A stretch of 64,000 nucleotides of DNA from an uncultured beta proteobacterium (GTDB lineage Bacteria; Pseudomonadota; Gammaproteobacteria; Burkholderiales; Burkholderiaceae_C), in contig CAIVHU010000121.1 in the NCBI GenBank assembly GCA_903905735.1, positions 1 through 64,000 of the forward strand, written 5' to 3'. Of this stretch, positions 9,216 to 19,008 are shown in pieces. A program made the position numbers and the translations under genes. Positions within the stretch are counted from its first letter, which is position 1. Every line of letters starts with the position of its first letter. The notes under the pieces are model-generated. The model did not search any database, was not told the origin of the DNA, and worked only from the letters and a program-made list of their open reading frames with translations.

Positions 9216-9267
9216 GAACGTCTTTCTTGAACAAGAAACATAGAATTGTAGGATTGAGACGACCACC

Positions 9268-10101
9268 ATGACCCAGCCCTGCCCCAACACCCGCCAAGCG
9301 CTTGCGCCTTCTCTGCGCGCACAGGCCTTGCAACTGTTGTTGCTGTGCAGCACGCAAGACAAGGCCGCAGCCGTGAGAGCCTTCGACAGCCGGCATACAA
9401 GTGTTGATTCCCAAACCACTTTGAAAGAGCCCGACGGTCTGCCAGGCCGCCCTCTGCTCCCCACGCTGGTTCACCCCAGTGCCCTGAAAAGCCGCTCGGT
9501 CGGCACGCTTGAAGGCCACGCCAGCCTGATTCACGCGCTGACGCATATCGAAGCCAACGCCATCAACCTGGCACTGGACATTGTCTGGCGCTTTGCAGAT
9601 ATGCCCGAGGTTTTTTACCGCGACTGGTGGCAGGTGGCGGTGGAAGAGGCGCTGCATTTCGAGCTGCTGGAAGGACATCTGAGGTCGCTGGGCTACGCGT
9701 ATGGTGATTTTCCTGCCCACGATGGCTTATGGGACATGGCCTCCCGAACCCGGGGCGACCTGCTGGCCCGCCTGGCGCTGGTGCCGCGCACCCTGGAGGC
9801 CCGTGGTCTGGATGCCACTCCGGCCATTGGCAACAAACTGGTGTCCATCGGCGACAAACGCGGGGCCGCCATCCTGGACATCATCCTGCGCGATGAGATT
9901 GGTCACGTCGCCACCGGCAACCGCTGGTACGGTGCGCTGTGCAGCCAGCGTGGCCTGGACCCGGTATTGACATACGCCCAACTGGCGCAAACACACGGCG
10001 CGCCGCTGCTCAAGGGCCCATTCAACGTGAACGCACGACGTGCTGCAGGTTTCAGCGAAGCTGATCTGGACGCGTTGTGTGGTACACCGCAAGTTGCCTG
10101 A
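9268..10101 (+). CDS. DUF455 family ferritin-like protein
   Basis: [70 protein letters not shown]...[14 protein letters not shown]. Confidence 0.88.
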   Translation: MTQPCPNTRQALAPSLRAQALQLLLLCSTQDKAAAVRAFDSRHTSVDSQTTLKEPDGLPGRPLLPTLVHPSALKSRSVGTLEGHASLIHALTHIEANAINLALDIVWRFADMPEVFYRDWWQVAVEEALHFELLEGHLRSLGYAYGDFPAHDGLWDMASRTRGDLLARLALVPRTLEARGLDATPAIGNKLVSIGDKRGAAILDIILRDEIGHVATGNRWYGALCSQRGLDPVLTYAQLAQTHGAPLLKGPFNVNARRAAGFSEADLDALCGTPQVA

Positions 10102-10127
10102 GAACGCACAATTTTTTCGAAGTCTCC

Positions 10128-11390
10128 ATGCCCCATCCGACCCAGTCACCCGACCACAGTTCAAACACATCGAGTTCGACCATGGCGATTGCCCGACAAC
10201 CCATTCTGGATGCCAAACGCAACGTGTTTGGCTACGAACTGTTTGACCGTTCGATGGAAAACAACGTCTACACCGCAGCCAGTGATGCTGCGTTGCTGTT
10301 CAACCTGCTGTCCAACGCCGACAGCGAGATGCGCAACACCAGCAAGACGATATTCATCAATTGCACGCATCAGACCCTGGCTGGTGGCCACCTGGAGCTG
10401 ATTGAGCCCGACCGGGTGGTGCTGGAGATTCCGCCCATGCCGGAGGATCAGTCCGAGCCGGAAGACATCGAGACCTTTTTGCAGACCATGATCGGGGTGC
10501 ATCAGCGTGGTTTCCGGCTGGCCTTTGACCAGAGCGTGATGCGACCCGCCTATGCCAACTGGCTGCCGCTGGCTTCATTCGTCAAGGTCGATGTGACCTG
10601 TGTATCGGCAGCACAGATGAAAGCCATCGCCACCGATCTGGCTGCTCAACCCGCCATCCAGTTGGTTGCCGAAAAAATTGAGACCCTGGAGCAATTTGAC
10701 GCAGCGCTGTTTGTCGGTGCCAAGCTGTTTCAGGGTTACTGGTTTGCGCGACCGGTGCTGGTCAAGGGCCAGACCATTCGCCCGGCGCAGGCGGCCATTA
10801 TTCACCTGATCAACCTGGTGCGCAAGCAAGCCAGCACGACCGAGATTGAAGAGGTTTTCAAGCACGACCCGACGCTGTCGTTCAACCTGCTGCGCTTCAT
10901 CAATTCGGCGGGGTTTGGGCTGAGCTGCGAAATCACCTCGTTTCGCCACGCGGTGATGCTGCTGGGCCTGAAAAAACTGTTTCGCTGGGCGGCGCTGCTG
11001 ATGACGACCTCTGGGTCAGCCGGTGTGTCGCCGGCTGTAGGTCAAGCCGCCGTGGTGCGCGGGCGGCTGATGGAGCTGCTGGCGGAGCAACTGCTGTCGC
11101 CCGAAGAGTGCGACAACGCCTTTGTGGTGGGCATCTTCTCGCTGCTAGACACCATGCTGGGCATGCCGCTGGGTGACGCGCTGGAGTCCATCTCTTTGCC
11201 TCAATCGGTGACCGATGCACTGCTGCGCGGCAAAGGGGTGCTGGCACCTTTCCTGCAACTCACCCTGGCCTGTGAAAACGCTGATGACAGTTTGTTTGCC
11301 GAAACCGCCACAGAGTTGCAGCTCACCGGTGACCAGGTCAATTGGGCGCATCTGCAGGCGCTAGCCTGGGCCGATAACATCACCTCTTGA
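10128..11390 (+). CDS. EAL (degenerate) + HDOD domain signalling protein
   Basis: MAIARQPILDAKRNVFGYELFDRSMENN...; HDOD region TEIEEVFKHDPTLSFNLLRFINSAGFGLSCEITSFRHAVMLLGLKKLFRWAALL. Confidence 0.85.
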   Translation: MPHPTQSPDHSSNTSSSTMAIARQPILDAKRNVFGYELFDRSMENNVYTAASDAALLFNLLSNADSEMRNTSKTIFINCTHQTLAGGHLELIEPDRVVLEIPPMPEDQSEPEDIETFLQTMIGVHQRGFRLAFDQSVMRPAYANWLPLASFVKVDVTCVSAAQMKAIATDLAAQPAIQLVAEKIETLEQFDAALFVGAKLFQGYWFARPVLVKGQTIRPAQAAIIHLINLVRKQASTTEIEEVFKHDPTLSFNLLRFINSAGFGLSCEITSFRHAVMLLGLKKLFRWAALLMTTSGSAGVSPAVGQAAVVRGRLMELLAEQLLSPEECDNAFVVGIFSLLDTMLGMPLGDALESISLPQSVTDALLRGKGVLAPFLQLTLACENADDSLFAETATELQLTGDQVNWAHLQALAWADNITS

Positions 11391-11399
11391 CCAACGGAC

Positions 11400-12347
11400 T
11401 TATCCGCGCGGGTGGTGCTGCGCGTGCAACACCTTGAGCCGCTCACGTGCTACATGGGTGTAAATGGTGGTGGTGGAAATGTCGGCATGACCCAGCAGCA
11501 TCTGCACCGCGCGCAAATCTGCCCCGTGGTTGAGCAGATGCGTGGCAAACGCGTGGCGCAGCGTGTGCGGCGACAGTGGCGACGTGATGCCGGCCAACAG
11601 CGCGTATTTCTTCACCAGCATCCAGAACATCACCCGGCTCATGGCAGTGCCCGGTGTCGGGCCTTTGTGGGTCACAAACAGGTCGTCCGTCTGGTGCCCG
11701 GCCAGCAACTCGGCACGTGGCTGCGCCAGGTAACGCTTGAGCCACAGGCTGGCCACCTCGCCGAACGGCACCAGGCGCTCCTTGTTGCCCTTGCCAAAGA
11801 CGCGCAGCACGTTGTCGTTGAGGCTGATGTTGAAGACTTTGAGCGTCACCAGCTCACTCACACGCAGGCCGCTGGCGTACATCAGTTCGAGCATGGTGCG
11901 ATCGCGCACCCCCTGGGCGGCGCTGACATCGGGGGCGGCCAGCAAGGCTTCCACCTGGAATTCGGTCAGCGTTTTGGGTAGACGCAGGCGCTGCTTTGCC
12001 GAGAGGATTTTGAGCGTCGGGTCAGCGGCAATCAGATGCTCGCGCAGTGCCCAATGGAAAAAGCGCTTGAACACCGTCAGGCGGCGGTTGGCGGTGGTGG
12101 CCTGGGTCTGACCATGGCGGGCTGCAAAGTAGCCATTGATGTCGTCCTGCGTGACCCGCACCAGGCCACTGCCACGTTCTGCCAGCCAAGCTGAAAACAG
12201 GTTCAGGTCGCGGCGGTAGGCCGCCAGCGTGTTTTTCGAGAGACCATCTTCGAGCCACAGCGCGTCAATGAAGGTGTCGATCACCAGGTCGGGTACGGCC
12301 AAGGGCGAGTTGGGTGGCATCGGACGGGGATCGGCGGAGGGTGACAT
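11400..12347 (-). CDS. xerD: Site-specific tyrosine recombinase XerD
   Basis: FIDALWLEDGLSKNTLAAYRRDLNLFSAWL...LELMYASGLRVSELV...HTLRHAFATHLLNHGADLRAVQMLLGHADISTTTIYTHVARERLK. Confidence 0.93.
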   Translation of the reverse strand: MSPSADPRPMPPNSPLAVPDLVIDTFIDALWLEDGLSKNTLAAYRRDLNLFSAWLAERGSGLVRVTQDDINGYFAARHGQTQATTANRRLTVFKRFFHWALREHLIAADPTLKILSAKQRLRLPKTLTEFQVEALLAAPDVSAAQGVRDRTMLELMYASGLRVSELVTLKVFNISLNDNVLRVFGKGNKERLVPFGEVASLWLKRYLAQPRAELLAGHQTDDLFVTHKGPTPGTAMSRVMFWMLVKKYALLAGITSPLSPHTLRHAFATHLLNHGADLRAVQMLLGHADISTTTIYTHVARERLKVLHAQHHPRG

Positions 12348-12365
12348 GGCTGCTATTCTCGCCGG

Positions 12366-13277
12366 GTGAACTATGCCGAACTCCTTTTCCCCGACTTTTC
12401 GCTGATTCTGATCGGCTATCTGATTTGTCGCTTCACCCCCCTGAACCGGCCGGTGTGGGCCCAGGTGGAACAGCTGGTGTACTTTTTGTTCTTTCCGGTG
12501 CTGCTTTTCCAGTCAATCATCCGCACGCCGCTGGACCTCGGCACGGCCAGCAACCTGGTCGGTGCGGCATGGACGCTGGGGCTGGGTGGCATTGCCATGG
12601 CCTATTCCGTGCCCTACTGGCCAGGGCTGCGCGGCAGGGTGGCCGCCCGCCAGCATGCGGCCAGCGCTCAGGTGGCGTTTCGTTTCAACTCGTTTATTGG
12701 CCTGGCGCTGGCCTCCAAACTGGCAGGCACCCAGGGCGTGGCGGTGATCGCGCTGCTGATTGGCGTGAGCGTGCCCCTGATGAACATCGGCGCCGTCTGG
12801 CCGATGGCGCGTCACGCCCAGCGCGGTTTTCTGCGCGAACTGGTGCGCAACCCGCTGATCATCGGCACCGCCAGCGGGCTGGCCGCCAACCTGCTGGGCT
12901 GGTCCATTCCGGTCTGGTTGGAGCCCACGGTCAGCCGCATTGGTGGTACTTCGCTGTCGCTGGGCTTGATGGCAGCGGGCGCGGGCATGCAGCTTGGTGC
13001 CCTGAACCACGCCAAACTGCTGGGCAGCGCGCTGCTGCTGATCCGCCACCTCATGATGCCGCTGCTGGCCCTGGTGCTGTCACACCTGTTCCATTTGAAC
13101 CCGGTACAGACGACCATCCTGCTGACGTTTTCTGCGCTGCCCACGGCATCAAGCTGCTACGTGCTGGCGTCGCGCATGGGTTACGACGGCGCTTTTGTGG
13201 CGGCACTGGTGACCGTCTCTACGCTACTGGGCATGGCCAGCCTGCCGCTGGCGCTCGGCGTGCTGCGCAACTGGTAG
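12366..13277 (+). CDS. AEC (auxin efflux carrier) family transporter
   Basis: GTG start; LIGYLICRFTPLNRPVWAQVEQLVYFLFFPVLLFQSIIRTPLD...; C-terminal TFSALPTASSCYVLASRMGYDGAFVAALVTVSTLLGMASLPLAL. Confidence 0.88.
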   Translation: MNYAELLFPDFSLILIGYLICRFTPLNRPVWAQVEQLVYFLFFPVLLFQSIIRTPLDLGTASNLVGAAWTLGLGGIAMAYSVPYWPGLRGRVAARQHAASAQVAFRFNSFIGLALASKLAGTQGVAVIALLIGVSVPLMNIGAVWPMARHAQRGFLRELVRNPLIIGTASGLAANLLGWSIPVWLEPTVSRIGGTSLSLGLMAAGAGMQLGALNHAKLLGSALLLIRHLMMPLLALVLSHLFHLNPVQTTILLTFSALPTASSCYVLASRMGYDGAFVAALVTVSTLLGMASLPLALGVLRNW

Positions 13278-13296
13278 CCAACCCGCTGGTGAAGTG

Positions 13297-13356
13297 GTAT
13301 TTATTTGATAGCTATCTGCGCATATCCCATAAGGGCTAGACTGACATTTCTTATAT
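13297..13356 (+). repeat. Dispersed repeat, copy 3 (intergenic AEC/MFS)
   Basis: TATTTATTTGATAGCTATCTGCGCATATCCCATAAGGGCTAGACTGACATTTCTTATATG. Confidence 0.85.
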
Positions 13357-13395
13357 GAGACGGCCATCATCCCGCCAATCGATATAGCCCCCAGC

Positions 13396-14775
13396 ATGCC
13401 GCCACTGCCACCATCGCCCGCCGCTACATGCCTACCTGCTCAAGCCCCTCACCCGCTCGACATGCGCGCCCTGCTGGCGATTCTGGTCGGTGTGGCGCTG
13501 GGGTCGCTCGACACCGCCATTGCCAACACCGCCCTGCCCGCCATCGGCGCTGACCTGCACGCAACGCCGGCGGCGTCCATCTGGATCATCAACGCCTACC
13601 AGCTCACGGTGGTGGCCACCTTGCTGCCACTGGCGGCATTGGGCGACCTGATCGGCCCGCGGCGCGTCTTTCTGGCTGGGCTGGCCATCTTCACGCTGGC
13701 ATCGCTGGGCTGCGCATTGGCACCGACGCTGCCGTTGCTGGCCTTGGCCCGCGCCGTTCAGGGCATCGGTGCGAGCGGCATCATGAGCGTCAACATCGCG
13801 CTGATCCGGCTGATTTTTCCAGCCGCACGGCTGGGCCGCGGTGTCGGGCTGAATGCGCTGGTGGTTGGGGTGTCGTTTGCGCTGGGCCCCACGGTGGCGT
13901 CGCTGGTCCTGTCGGTGGCCGCGTGGCCCTGGCTGTTTGCCATCAACCTGCCGCTCGGGCTGGCCGCGCTGGCCATGGCCTGGTCGGCGCTGCCGCACGT
14001 GGCGCGACGTGATCACCCGGTTGACACCCGCACAGCCATGTTGACCGCCATCACCTTTGCTGCCCTGATCTACGCACTGAGCGCTGCCGCGCAACGCCAG
14101 CCGCTGCTGCAGGTACTCTCGACATTGGCGCTGTCCGGCGTGGCCGGCATCATGCTGCTGCGCCTCCAGCGGGGCCACCCGGCACCGATGCTGCCGGTGG
14201 ACTTGCTGCGCCGCCCCATGTTTGCGCTGTCCACCCTGACCGCCATGGCATCGTTTACCGCGCAGGGCCTGGCCTTTGTCGCTTTGCCTTTCTATTTTGA
14301 ACAGGTGTTACACCGCAACGCCATCGATACCGGATTTTTGATCTCGCCCTGGCCTATCGTCGTGGCCGCTGCCGCACCGTTTGCCGGGCGCCTGTCAGAC
14401 CGCTACCCACCGGGGTTGCTTGGCGGCGTGGGTCTGGCTCTGCTGTGCGTCGGGCTGGTGCTGCTGGCCACCCTGTCGGCCAACCCGCAGGCGCTGGACA
14501 TCGTCTGGCGCATGGCCCTGTGCGGTGCGGGTTTCGGGCTGTTTCAGGCACCCAACCTGAAGGCGCTGATGTCCAGCGCACCGCCCGAGCGCAGCGGTGG
14601 TGCCAGCGGTGTGATCGCCATGGCCCGGCTGATCGGGCAAACCAGCGGTGCGGCGATGGTCGCGTTGTGCTTTGGCCTGGCCAGCGAGCGTGGCTCTGTC
14701 CTGGCCATTGAACTGGCGGCCGGCTTTGCCGCGCTCGCCTGCGTCACCAGCTTTGCGCGGCTGCGACTGGCCTGA
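13396..14775 (+). CDS. MFS transporter, DHA2-like drug/solute efflux
   Basis: Multiple TM segments; GSLDTAIANTALPAIGADLHATPAASIWIINAYQLTVVATLLPLAALGDLIGPRRVFLAGLAIF. Confidence 0.85.
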   Translation: MPPLPPSPAATCLPAQAPHPLDMRALLAILVGVALGSLDTAIANTALPAIGADLHATPAASIWIINAYQLTVVATLLPLAALGDLIGPRRVFLAGLAIFTLASLGCALAPTLPLLALARAVQGIGASGIMSVNIALIRLIFPAARLGRGVGLNALVVGVSFALGPTVASLVLSVAAWPWLFAINLPLGLAALAMAWSALPHVARRDHPVDTRTAMLTAITFAALIYALSAAAQRQPLLQVLSTLALSGVAGIMLLRLQRGHPAPMLPVDLLRRPMFALSTLTAMASFTAQGLAFVALPFYFEQVLHRNAIDTGFLISPWPIVVAAAAPFAGRLSDRYPPGLLGGVGLALLCVGLVLLATLSANPQALDIVWRMALCGAGFGLFQAPNLKALMSSAPPERSGGASGVIAMARLIGQTSGAAMVALCFGLASERGSVLAIELAAGFAALACVTSFARLRLA

Positions 14776-14880
14776 TCCGGCTGCAGGCACCTGGGCCCGA
14801 CGCCTGACAACCCTGGTGTCGGCCAGAGACTTGAAAAACTGCTAGCCTTGTCGCCACTGTTTTAACCTCAGGAGAACACT

Positions 14881-15918
14881 ATGCGCTACCGCCTGCTTGG
14901 CCGAACCGGCCTGTATGTATCTGAACTGTGTCTGGGCACCATGACATTTGGCGAACAGGGCTTCTGGAAGGTCATGGGCGCGCTCGGTCAGGACGGAGCC
15001 AATGCGCTGGTGAAGCAGTCGTTTGATGCCGGGGTCAACTTCATCGACACCGCCAATGTGTACGCACAGGGTGAGTCCGAGACGCTCACCGGCAACGCCA
15101 TCCGCCAGTTGGGCCTGCCGCGCGACGAACTGGTGATTGCCACCAAAGCCACCGGCGTGATGAGCGAGACAGCCATCAACGCGCGCGGGCAGTCACGCTA
15201 CCACCTGATGAACGCGCTGGATGCCAGCCTGAAGCGCCTGCAACTCGACCACGTCGATTTGTACCAGTTGCATGGTTTTGACCCGCTGACGCCGCTGGAA
15301 GAAGGGCTGAGCACCCTCAACGACATGGTGCGCTCCGGCAAGGTGCGCAGCATTGGCCTGTGCAACATGGCGGCCTGGCAGGTCATGAAGGCCCTGGCGA
15401 TCTCCGACAAGCGTGGCTGGGCGCGCTTTGAGAGCGTGCAGGCCTACTACACGATTGCCGGGCGCGATCTGGAGCGCGAGGTCGTCCCGCTGCTGCAGGA
15501 CCAGCAACTGGGTTTGATGGTCTGGAGCCCGTTGGCCGGCGGCCTGCTCAGCGGCAAGTTCAGCCCTGACGGCAGCGGCCCGGAAGGCGCGCGGCGCGCC
15601 ACCTTCGACTTCCCCGTGGTGGACAAACCGCGCGCCTTCAGGATCGTGGACGCGATGCGACCGATTGCCGAACGGCACCAAGTGTCCGTGGCGCGCGTGG
15701 CACTGGCCTGGCTGCTCAGCCGCCCGGCGGTCAGCACGGTCATTGTGGGTGCCAGGACGCCGGAGCAGTTGGCCGACAACCTTGCCGCCACCAACCTCTC
15801 CCTCAGCGAAGATGACCTGGCTACCCTCAACGAAGTCAGTGCCCTGCCGCCCGAGTACCCGGGCTGGATGCTGGAACGCCAAGGCCAAAGCCGCGCCCAG
15901 CCGCCGGTCAAACCCTGA
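14881..15918 (+). CDS. Aldo/keto reductase
   Basis: MRYRLLGRTGLYVSELCLGTMTFGEQGFW...FIDTANVYAQGESETLTGNAI...VDLYQLHGFDPLTPLEE. Confidence 0.92.
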   Translation: MRYRLLGRTGLYVSELCLGTMTFGEQGFWKVMGALGQDGANALVKQSFDAGVNFIDTANVYAQGESETLTGNAIRQLGLPRDELVIATKATGVMSETAINARGQSRYHLMNALDASLKRLQLDHVDLYQLHGFDPLTPLEEGLSTLNDMVRSGKVRSIGLCNMAAWQVMKALAISDKRGWARFESVQAYYTIAGRDLEREVVPLLQDQQLGLMVWSPLAGGLLSGKFSPDGSGPEGARRATFDFPVVDKPRAFRIVDAMRPIAERHQVSVARVALAWLLSRPAVSTVIVGARTPEQLADNLAATNLSLSEDDLATLNEVSALPPEYPGWMLERQGQSRAQPPVKP

Positions 15919-15928
15919 GCGCCGCTGG

Positions 15929-16540
15929 ATGCAGCCCACTCAAGCGCCCAGCGTCGCGCCCGTTACCCATGTGCTCTATCTGCATGGCTTCTTGTCCTCA
16001 CCGGCCTCCATCAAGGCCCGCATGACGGCGGCTGCCAGGACGCAGCACCACCCTGAGGTGGTGTGGCTATGCCCGATGCTGGCGGCATCACCTGCGCAGG
16101 CCATGCAAGAAGTGCTGCAGGCCACGGCGCATTGGCCCAAAGCTTCCACAGCGATCATCGGCTCATCGCTCGGTGGCTTTTACGCCACCTGGCTGGCCGA
16201 GCGCTGGGGCTGCAAAGCCGTGCTGCTGAATCCGGCTGTGCGCCCGGCACGCGACCTGGCAGCACATGTGGGCGAACACTCGCTGTGGCACGACTCCGAC
16301 AAACACTTTGTGCTGGAGCCACGCTACATTGACGAACTGAAAGCCATGGAGTTGCCCCACATCAGCCACCCCGAACGCTACTTGGCGGTGATCGCCAAAG
16401 GCGATGAGGTGTTGGACTGGCGCGAGATGCACAGCCACTACACCGGGGCGAGCATCAAGCTGCTGCCCGAAGGAGATCACGGCCTGAGCGACTATGACCA
16501 GCACCTGGATGAGGTGCTGGGATTTTTGCAATTAGCCTGA
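15929..16540 (+). CDS. YqiA/YcfP-type alpha/beta hydrolase (esterase)
   Basis: MQPTQAPSVAPVTHVLYLHGFLSSPASIKA...AIIGSSLGGFYATWLAERWGCKAVLLNPAVRP; GxSxG motif. Internal start within ORF 15665..16540. Confidence 0.85.
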   Translation: MQPTQAPSVAPVTHVLYLHGFLSSPASIKARMTAAARTQHHPEVVWLCPMLAASPAQAMQEVLQATAHWPKASTAIIGSSLGGFYATWLAERWGCKAVLLNPAVRPARDLAAHVGEHSLWHDSDKHFVLEPRYIDELKAMELPHISHPERYLAVIAKGDEVLDWREMHSHYTGASIKLLPEGDHGLSDYDQHLDEVLGFLQLA

Positions 16541-16547
16541 CAATCTC

Positions 16548-16613
16548 CAATGCTTTTTGGCATGTAGCCCTTGCTGCAAAAGCGCAAGCCACTATTTATT
16601 CGATAGTAAAAAT
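16548..16613 (-). repeat. Dispersed repeat, copy 4 (supplies 3' end of the NRDE gene)
   Basis: Reverse: TTTTTACTATCGAATAAATAGTGGCTTGCGCTTTTGCAGCAAGGGCTACATGCCAAAAAGCATT. Confidence 0.8.
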
Positions 16614-17359
16614 TGCCAGCTTTGAAAGCTTGTGTTGGCACAGCCTGTGTCATCAAAACTGTGCTCCAGGAAACTGACCTCGTCTTTCTCATAGCGCACC
16701 ACGCTGCTGGCGCGGGTGCCGTAACCGGGCATGGCCACAAAGGTGGCTGACAGCGCACGTTCCAGCTCAAGCGCAACGCCAGTGGCTGGCAAATCAGCCT
16801 CGGCGGCCGGGCTGCGGTCTTGCAACAGCGCCAGCAGTTGTGAATCACCGGCCGCGCCTTGCGCCAGCAGGCCTCGCAAACCGGTCTGGAGTTGGCTCAG
16901 TTTCGGCCAGGGCGTGTGAAAGTCGGCATTCGAGACCGCACCGATGCCTGGCGCCATCGTCACGATACGGGCATCGCGACTCTGCAAACCCATCAGCATG
17001 TTGCCGTCATACACCAGTAGGTTGAACGGGTTGTAGAGCGCCGAATGCGATTGCAGCTGGTGCAGGTAATCGCCGGCACAGAGGTCACCCCGCAAAAAGC
17101 TGCTGACCAGTTCGCCGCGTGACGGCGCATCGTTGCGCATCGTCTCTGGGGCGCGGTAGTTGGTCAGCGCTGCCAGGCGGCCCGTGCGGCTGATGCCCAG
17201 CCAGGTACCGCCCGCCTGCAGGTCGCGGCCCGCCAGAATCGGTGCATCCGCCCACCAGTGCAAGGCCGCAGTGGGTCGGGCATAAAACTCGTCGCGATTG
17301 GCCACCAGCAGCAGCGGGCTGTCTTGGCCGGGTTGCCAATTCCAGGCGATCAGGCACAT
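16592..17359 (-). CDS. TANGO2/NRDE family protein
   Basis: MCLIAWNWQPGQDSPLLLVANRDEFYARPTAALHWWADAPILAGRDLQAGGTWLGISRTGRLAALTNYR: NRDE motif. Confidence 0.92.
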   Translation of the reverse strand: MCLIAWNWQPGQDSPLLLVANRDEFYARPTAALHWWADAPILAGRDLQAGGTWLGISRTGRLAALTNYRAPETMRNDAPSRGELVSSFLRGDLCAGDYLHQLQSHSALYNPFNLLVYDGNMLMGLQSRDARIVTMAPGIGAVSNADFHTPWPKLSQLQTGLRGLLAQGAAGDSQLLALLQDRSPAAEADLPATGVALELERALSATFVAMPGYGTRASSVVRYEKDEVSFLEHSFDDTGCANTSFQSWQFLLSNK

Positions 17360-17365
17360 GACAAG

Positions 17366-18163
17366 CTACGCTCTGAGGCAGGCACGCCGAAAACCTGCCG
17401 AAGCCTGCATCAGGTTGTGTGTGTACGGGTCCTGGACACGGTTGGCGGCCAGATCGCTGGAGCTGAGCAACTCCACGGTTTTGCCGCGCTGCATCACCAT
17501 GAGTCGTTCGCACAGGTGGGTGACCACCGCCAGGTCGTGACTCACCATGATGAAGGTCAGGCCGCGCCTGGCGCGTAAGTCCTCCAGCAGATTCAGTACC
17601 TCGGCCTGTACCGAGGCATCCAGCGCCGATGTCGGCTCGTCCAGCAGCAAAATTTGCGGCTCCAGAATCAGTGCACGTGCCACGGCGATGCGCTGGCGCT
17701 GCCCGCCTGACAGCTGATGCGGGTAGCGAAAACGAAATCCACTGCCCAAGCCAACCTCGTCGAGTGCACGCTCGATACGCCCCTGCTCATCGTTCATGCC
17801 GTGAATCGTTAGAGGTTCGGCCAGAATCTTGTCCACGGTATGACGTGGGTGCAGGGAGCCGTAGGGGTCCTGAAACACCATTTGCACCAGACGCCGGAAC
17901 GGCTTGCTGCCTGGCAGGGGCAAAGTTTCACGGCCATCACCGAGCAACTTCACATTGCCCATTTTGGGTGCCAGCCCGCAGATCGCACGCAGCACGGTGG
18001 ATTTCCCCGAGCCCGATTCGCCAACGATGCCAAAGCTCTCACCGGGCTGCACTCTGAACGATGTGTCGGCCACGGCCACAAAGTCGCCAAATGCCACGCG
18101 CAGGCTCTGCACCTCCAGGCCCACAGTCTTGACCGTTGATGTGACGGCGCTCACAGCGCCCAC
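17366..18163 (-). CDS. Peptide ABC transporter ATP-binding protein (DppF-like)
   Basis: Walker A GESGSGKST, LSGGQRQRIAVARAL signature, Walker B LLLDEPTSALD. Confidence 0.9.
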   Translation of the reverse strand: MGAVSAVTSTVKTVGLEVQSLRVAFGDFVAVADTSFRVQPGESFGIVGESGSGKSTVLRAICGLAPKMGNVKLLGDGRETLPLPGSKPFRRLVQMVFQDPYGSLHPRHTVDKILAEPLTIHGMNDEQGRIERALDEVGLGSGFRFRYPHQLSGGQRQRIAVARALILEPQILLLDEPTSALDASVQAEVLNLLEDLRARRGLTFIMVSHDLAVVTHLCERLMVMQRGKTVELLSSSDLAANRVQDPYTHNLMQASAGFRRACLRA

Positions 18164-19008
18164 TCCGGCTGGCGGTTCAGGACCGGCAAAGGATGGCAGT
18201 CGTCGCCGAGCTTGGGCAGGCAGTTGAGCAGCCCTTGGGTGTAAGGATGTTTTGCGTTAGCCAAGCCACCGGCCTGCAACTCCTCGACCACCTTGCCGGC
18301 GTACATCACCAGAATTCGGTCACAGAAGGTGGACACCAGCCGCAGGTCGTGCGAGATAAAAATCAGCCCCACGCCGCGCTGCACCACCAGTGCGTCCAGA
18401 ATCGACAGCACCTGTAGCTGCACGGTCACGTCCAGCGCCGAGGTGGGCTCGTCCGCAATCAGCAGATCAGGCTCGGCAATCAGCATCATGGCGATCATGG
18501 CACGCTGACCCATTCCGCCCGACACTTCATGCGGGTAGAGGTTAAACACCCGTTCAGGGTCATCAATCTGCACGGATTCCAGCGCCTGCAGGGCTTTGAC
18601 CTTGGCTTGTTTGTCAGACACAGCGCTGTGGGCTTGCAGGGTCTCCATGATCTGCTTGCCGATCGTCATCACCGGATTCAGCGAAAACTTGGGGTCCTGC
18701 AGCACCATAGCGATGCGCCCGCCGCGCAGTTCTCGGCGCTGTTTGGGCTGGCAGTTCAGCAAATCCGCGCCGTTGAACGCCAGCCGTTTGGCTGTTACTC
18801 GCCCCTCGGGTGCGGTCAGGCCCAGAATGGCACGCCCGGTCTGCGATTTGCCCGAGCCCGATTCACCCACGATACCCAGTCGCTCGCGGCCCAGGGTAAA
18901 TGACACCCCGCGTACCGCCTCGATCCAGCCGCCGTCACGGCCGGGAAAAGACACGCGCAGGTCTTCCACCACCAGCGTCGGTTCCTCAACGGTGCCAGTG
19001 GGATTCAT
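18151..19008 (-). CDS. Peptide ABC transporter ATP-binding protein (DppD-like)
   Basis: GIVGESGSGKSQTGRAILGL; YPHEVSGGMGQRAMIAMMLIAEPDLLIADEPTSALDVTVQ. Confidence 0.9.
   Translation of the reverse strand: MNPTGTVEEPTLVVEDLRVSFPGRDGGWIEAVRGVSFTLGRERLGIVGESGSGKSQTGRAILGLTAPEGRVTAKRLAFNGADLLNCQPKQRRELRGGRIAMVLQDPKFSLNPVMTIGKQIMETLQAHSAVSDKQAKVKALQALESVQIDDPERVFNLYPHEVSGGMGQRAMIAMMLIAEPDLLIADEPTSALDVTVQLQVLSILDALVVQRGVGLIFISHDLRLVSTFCDRILVMYAGKVVEELQAGGLANAKHPYTQGLLNCLPKLGDDCHPLPVLNRQPEWAL

Noticed and set aside
11400-12347. xerD considered as a mobile-element integrase
   Set aside because: Sequence is typical core XerD, flanked by housekeeping genes; no att-like repeats or cargo.
12314-13339. 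341-aa alternate-frame ORF overlapping the AEC transporter
   Set aside because: Composition rich in G/R/A; the overlapping frame has clear transporter helices.
14838-14870. CTGCTAGCCTTGTCGCC as a repeat copy upstream of aldo/keto reductase
   Set aside because: Only a short partial match; no flanking similarity.
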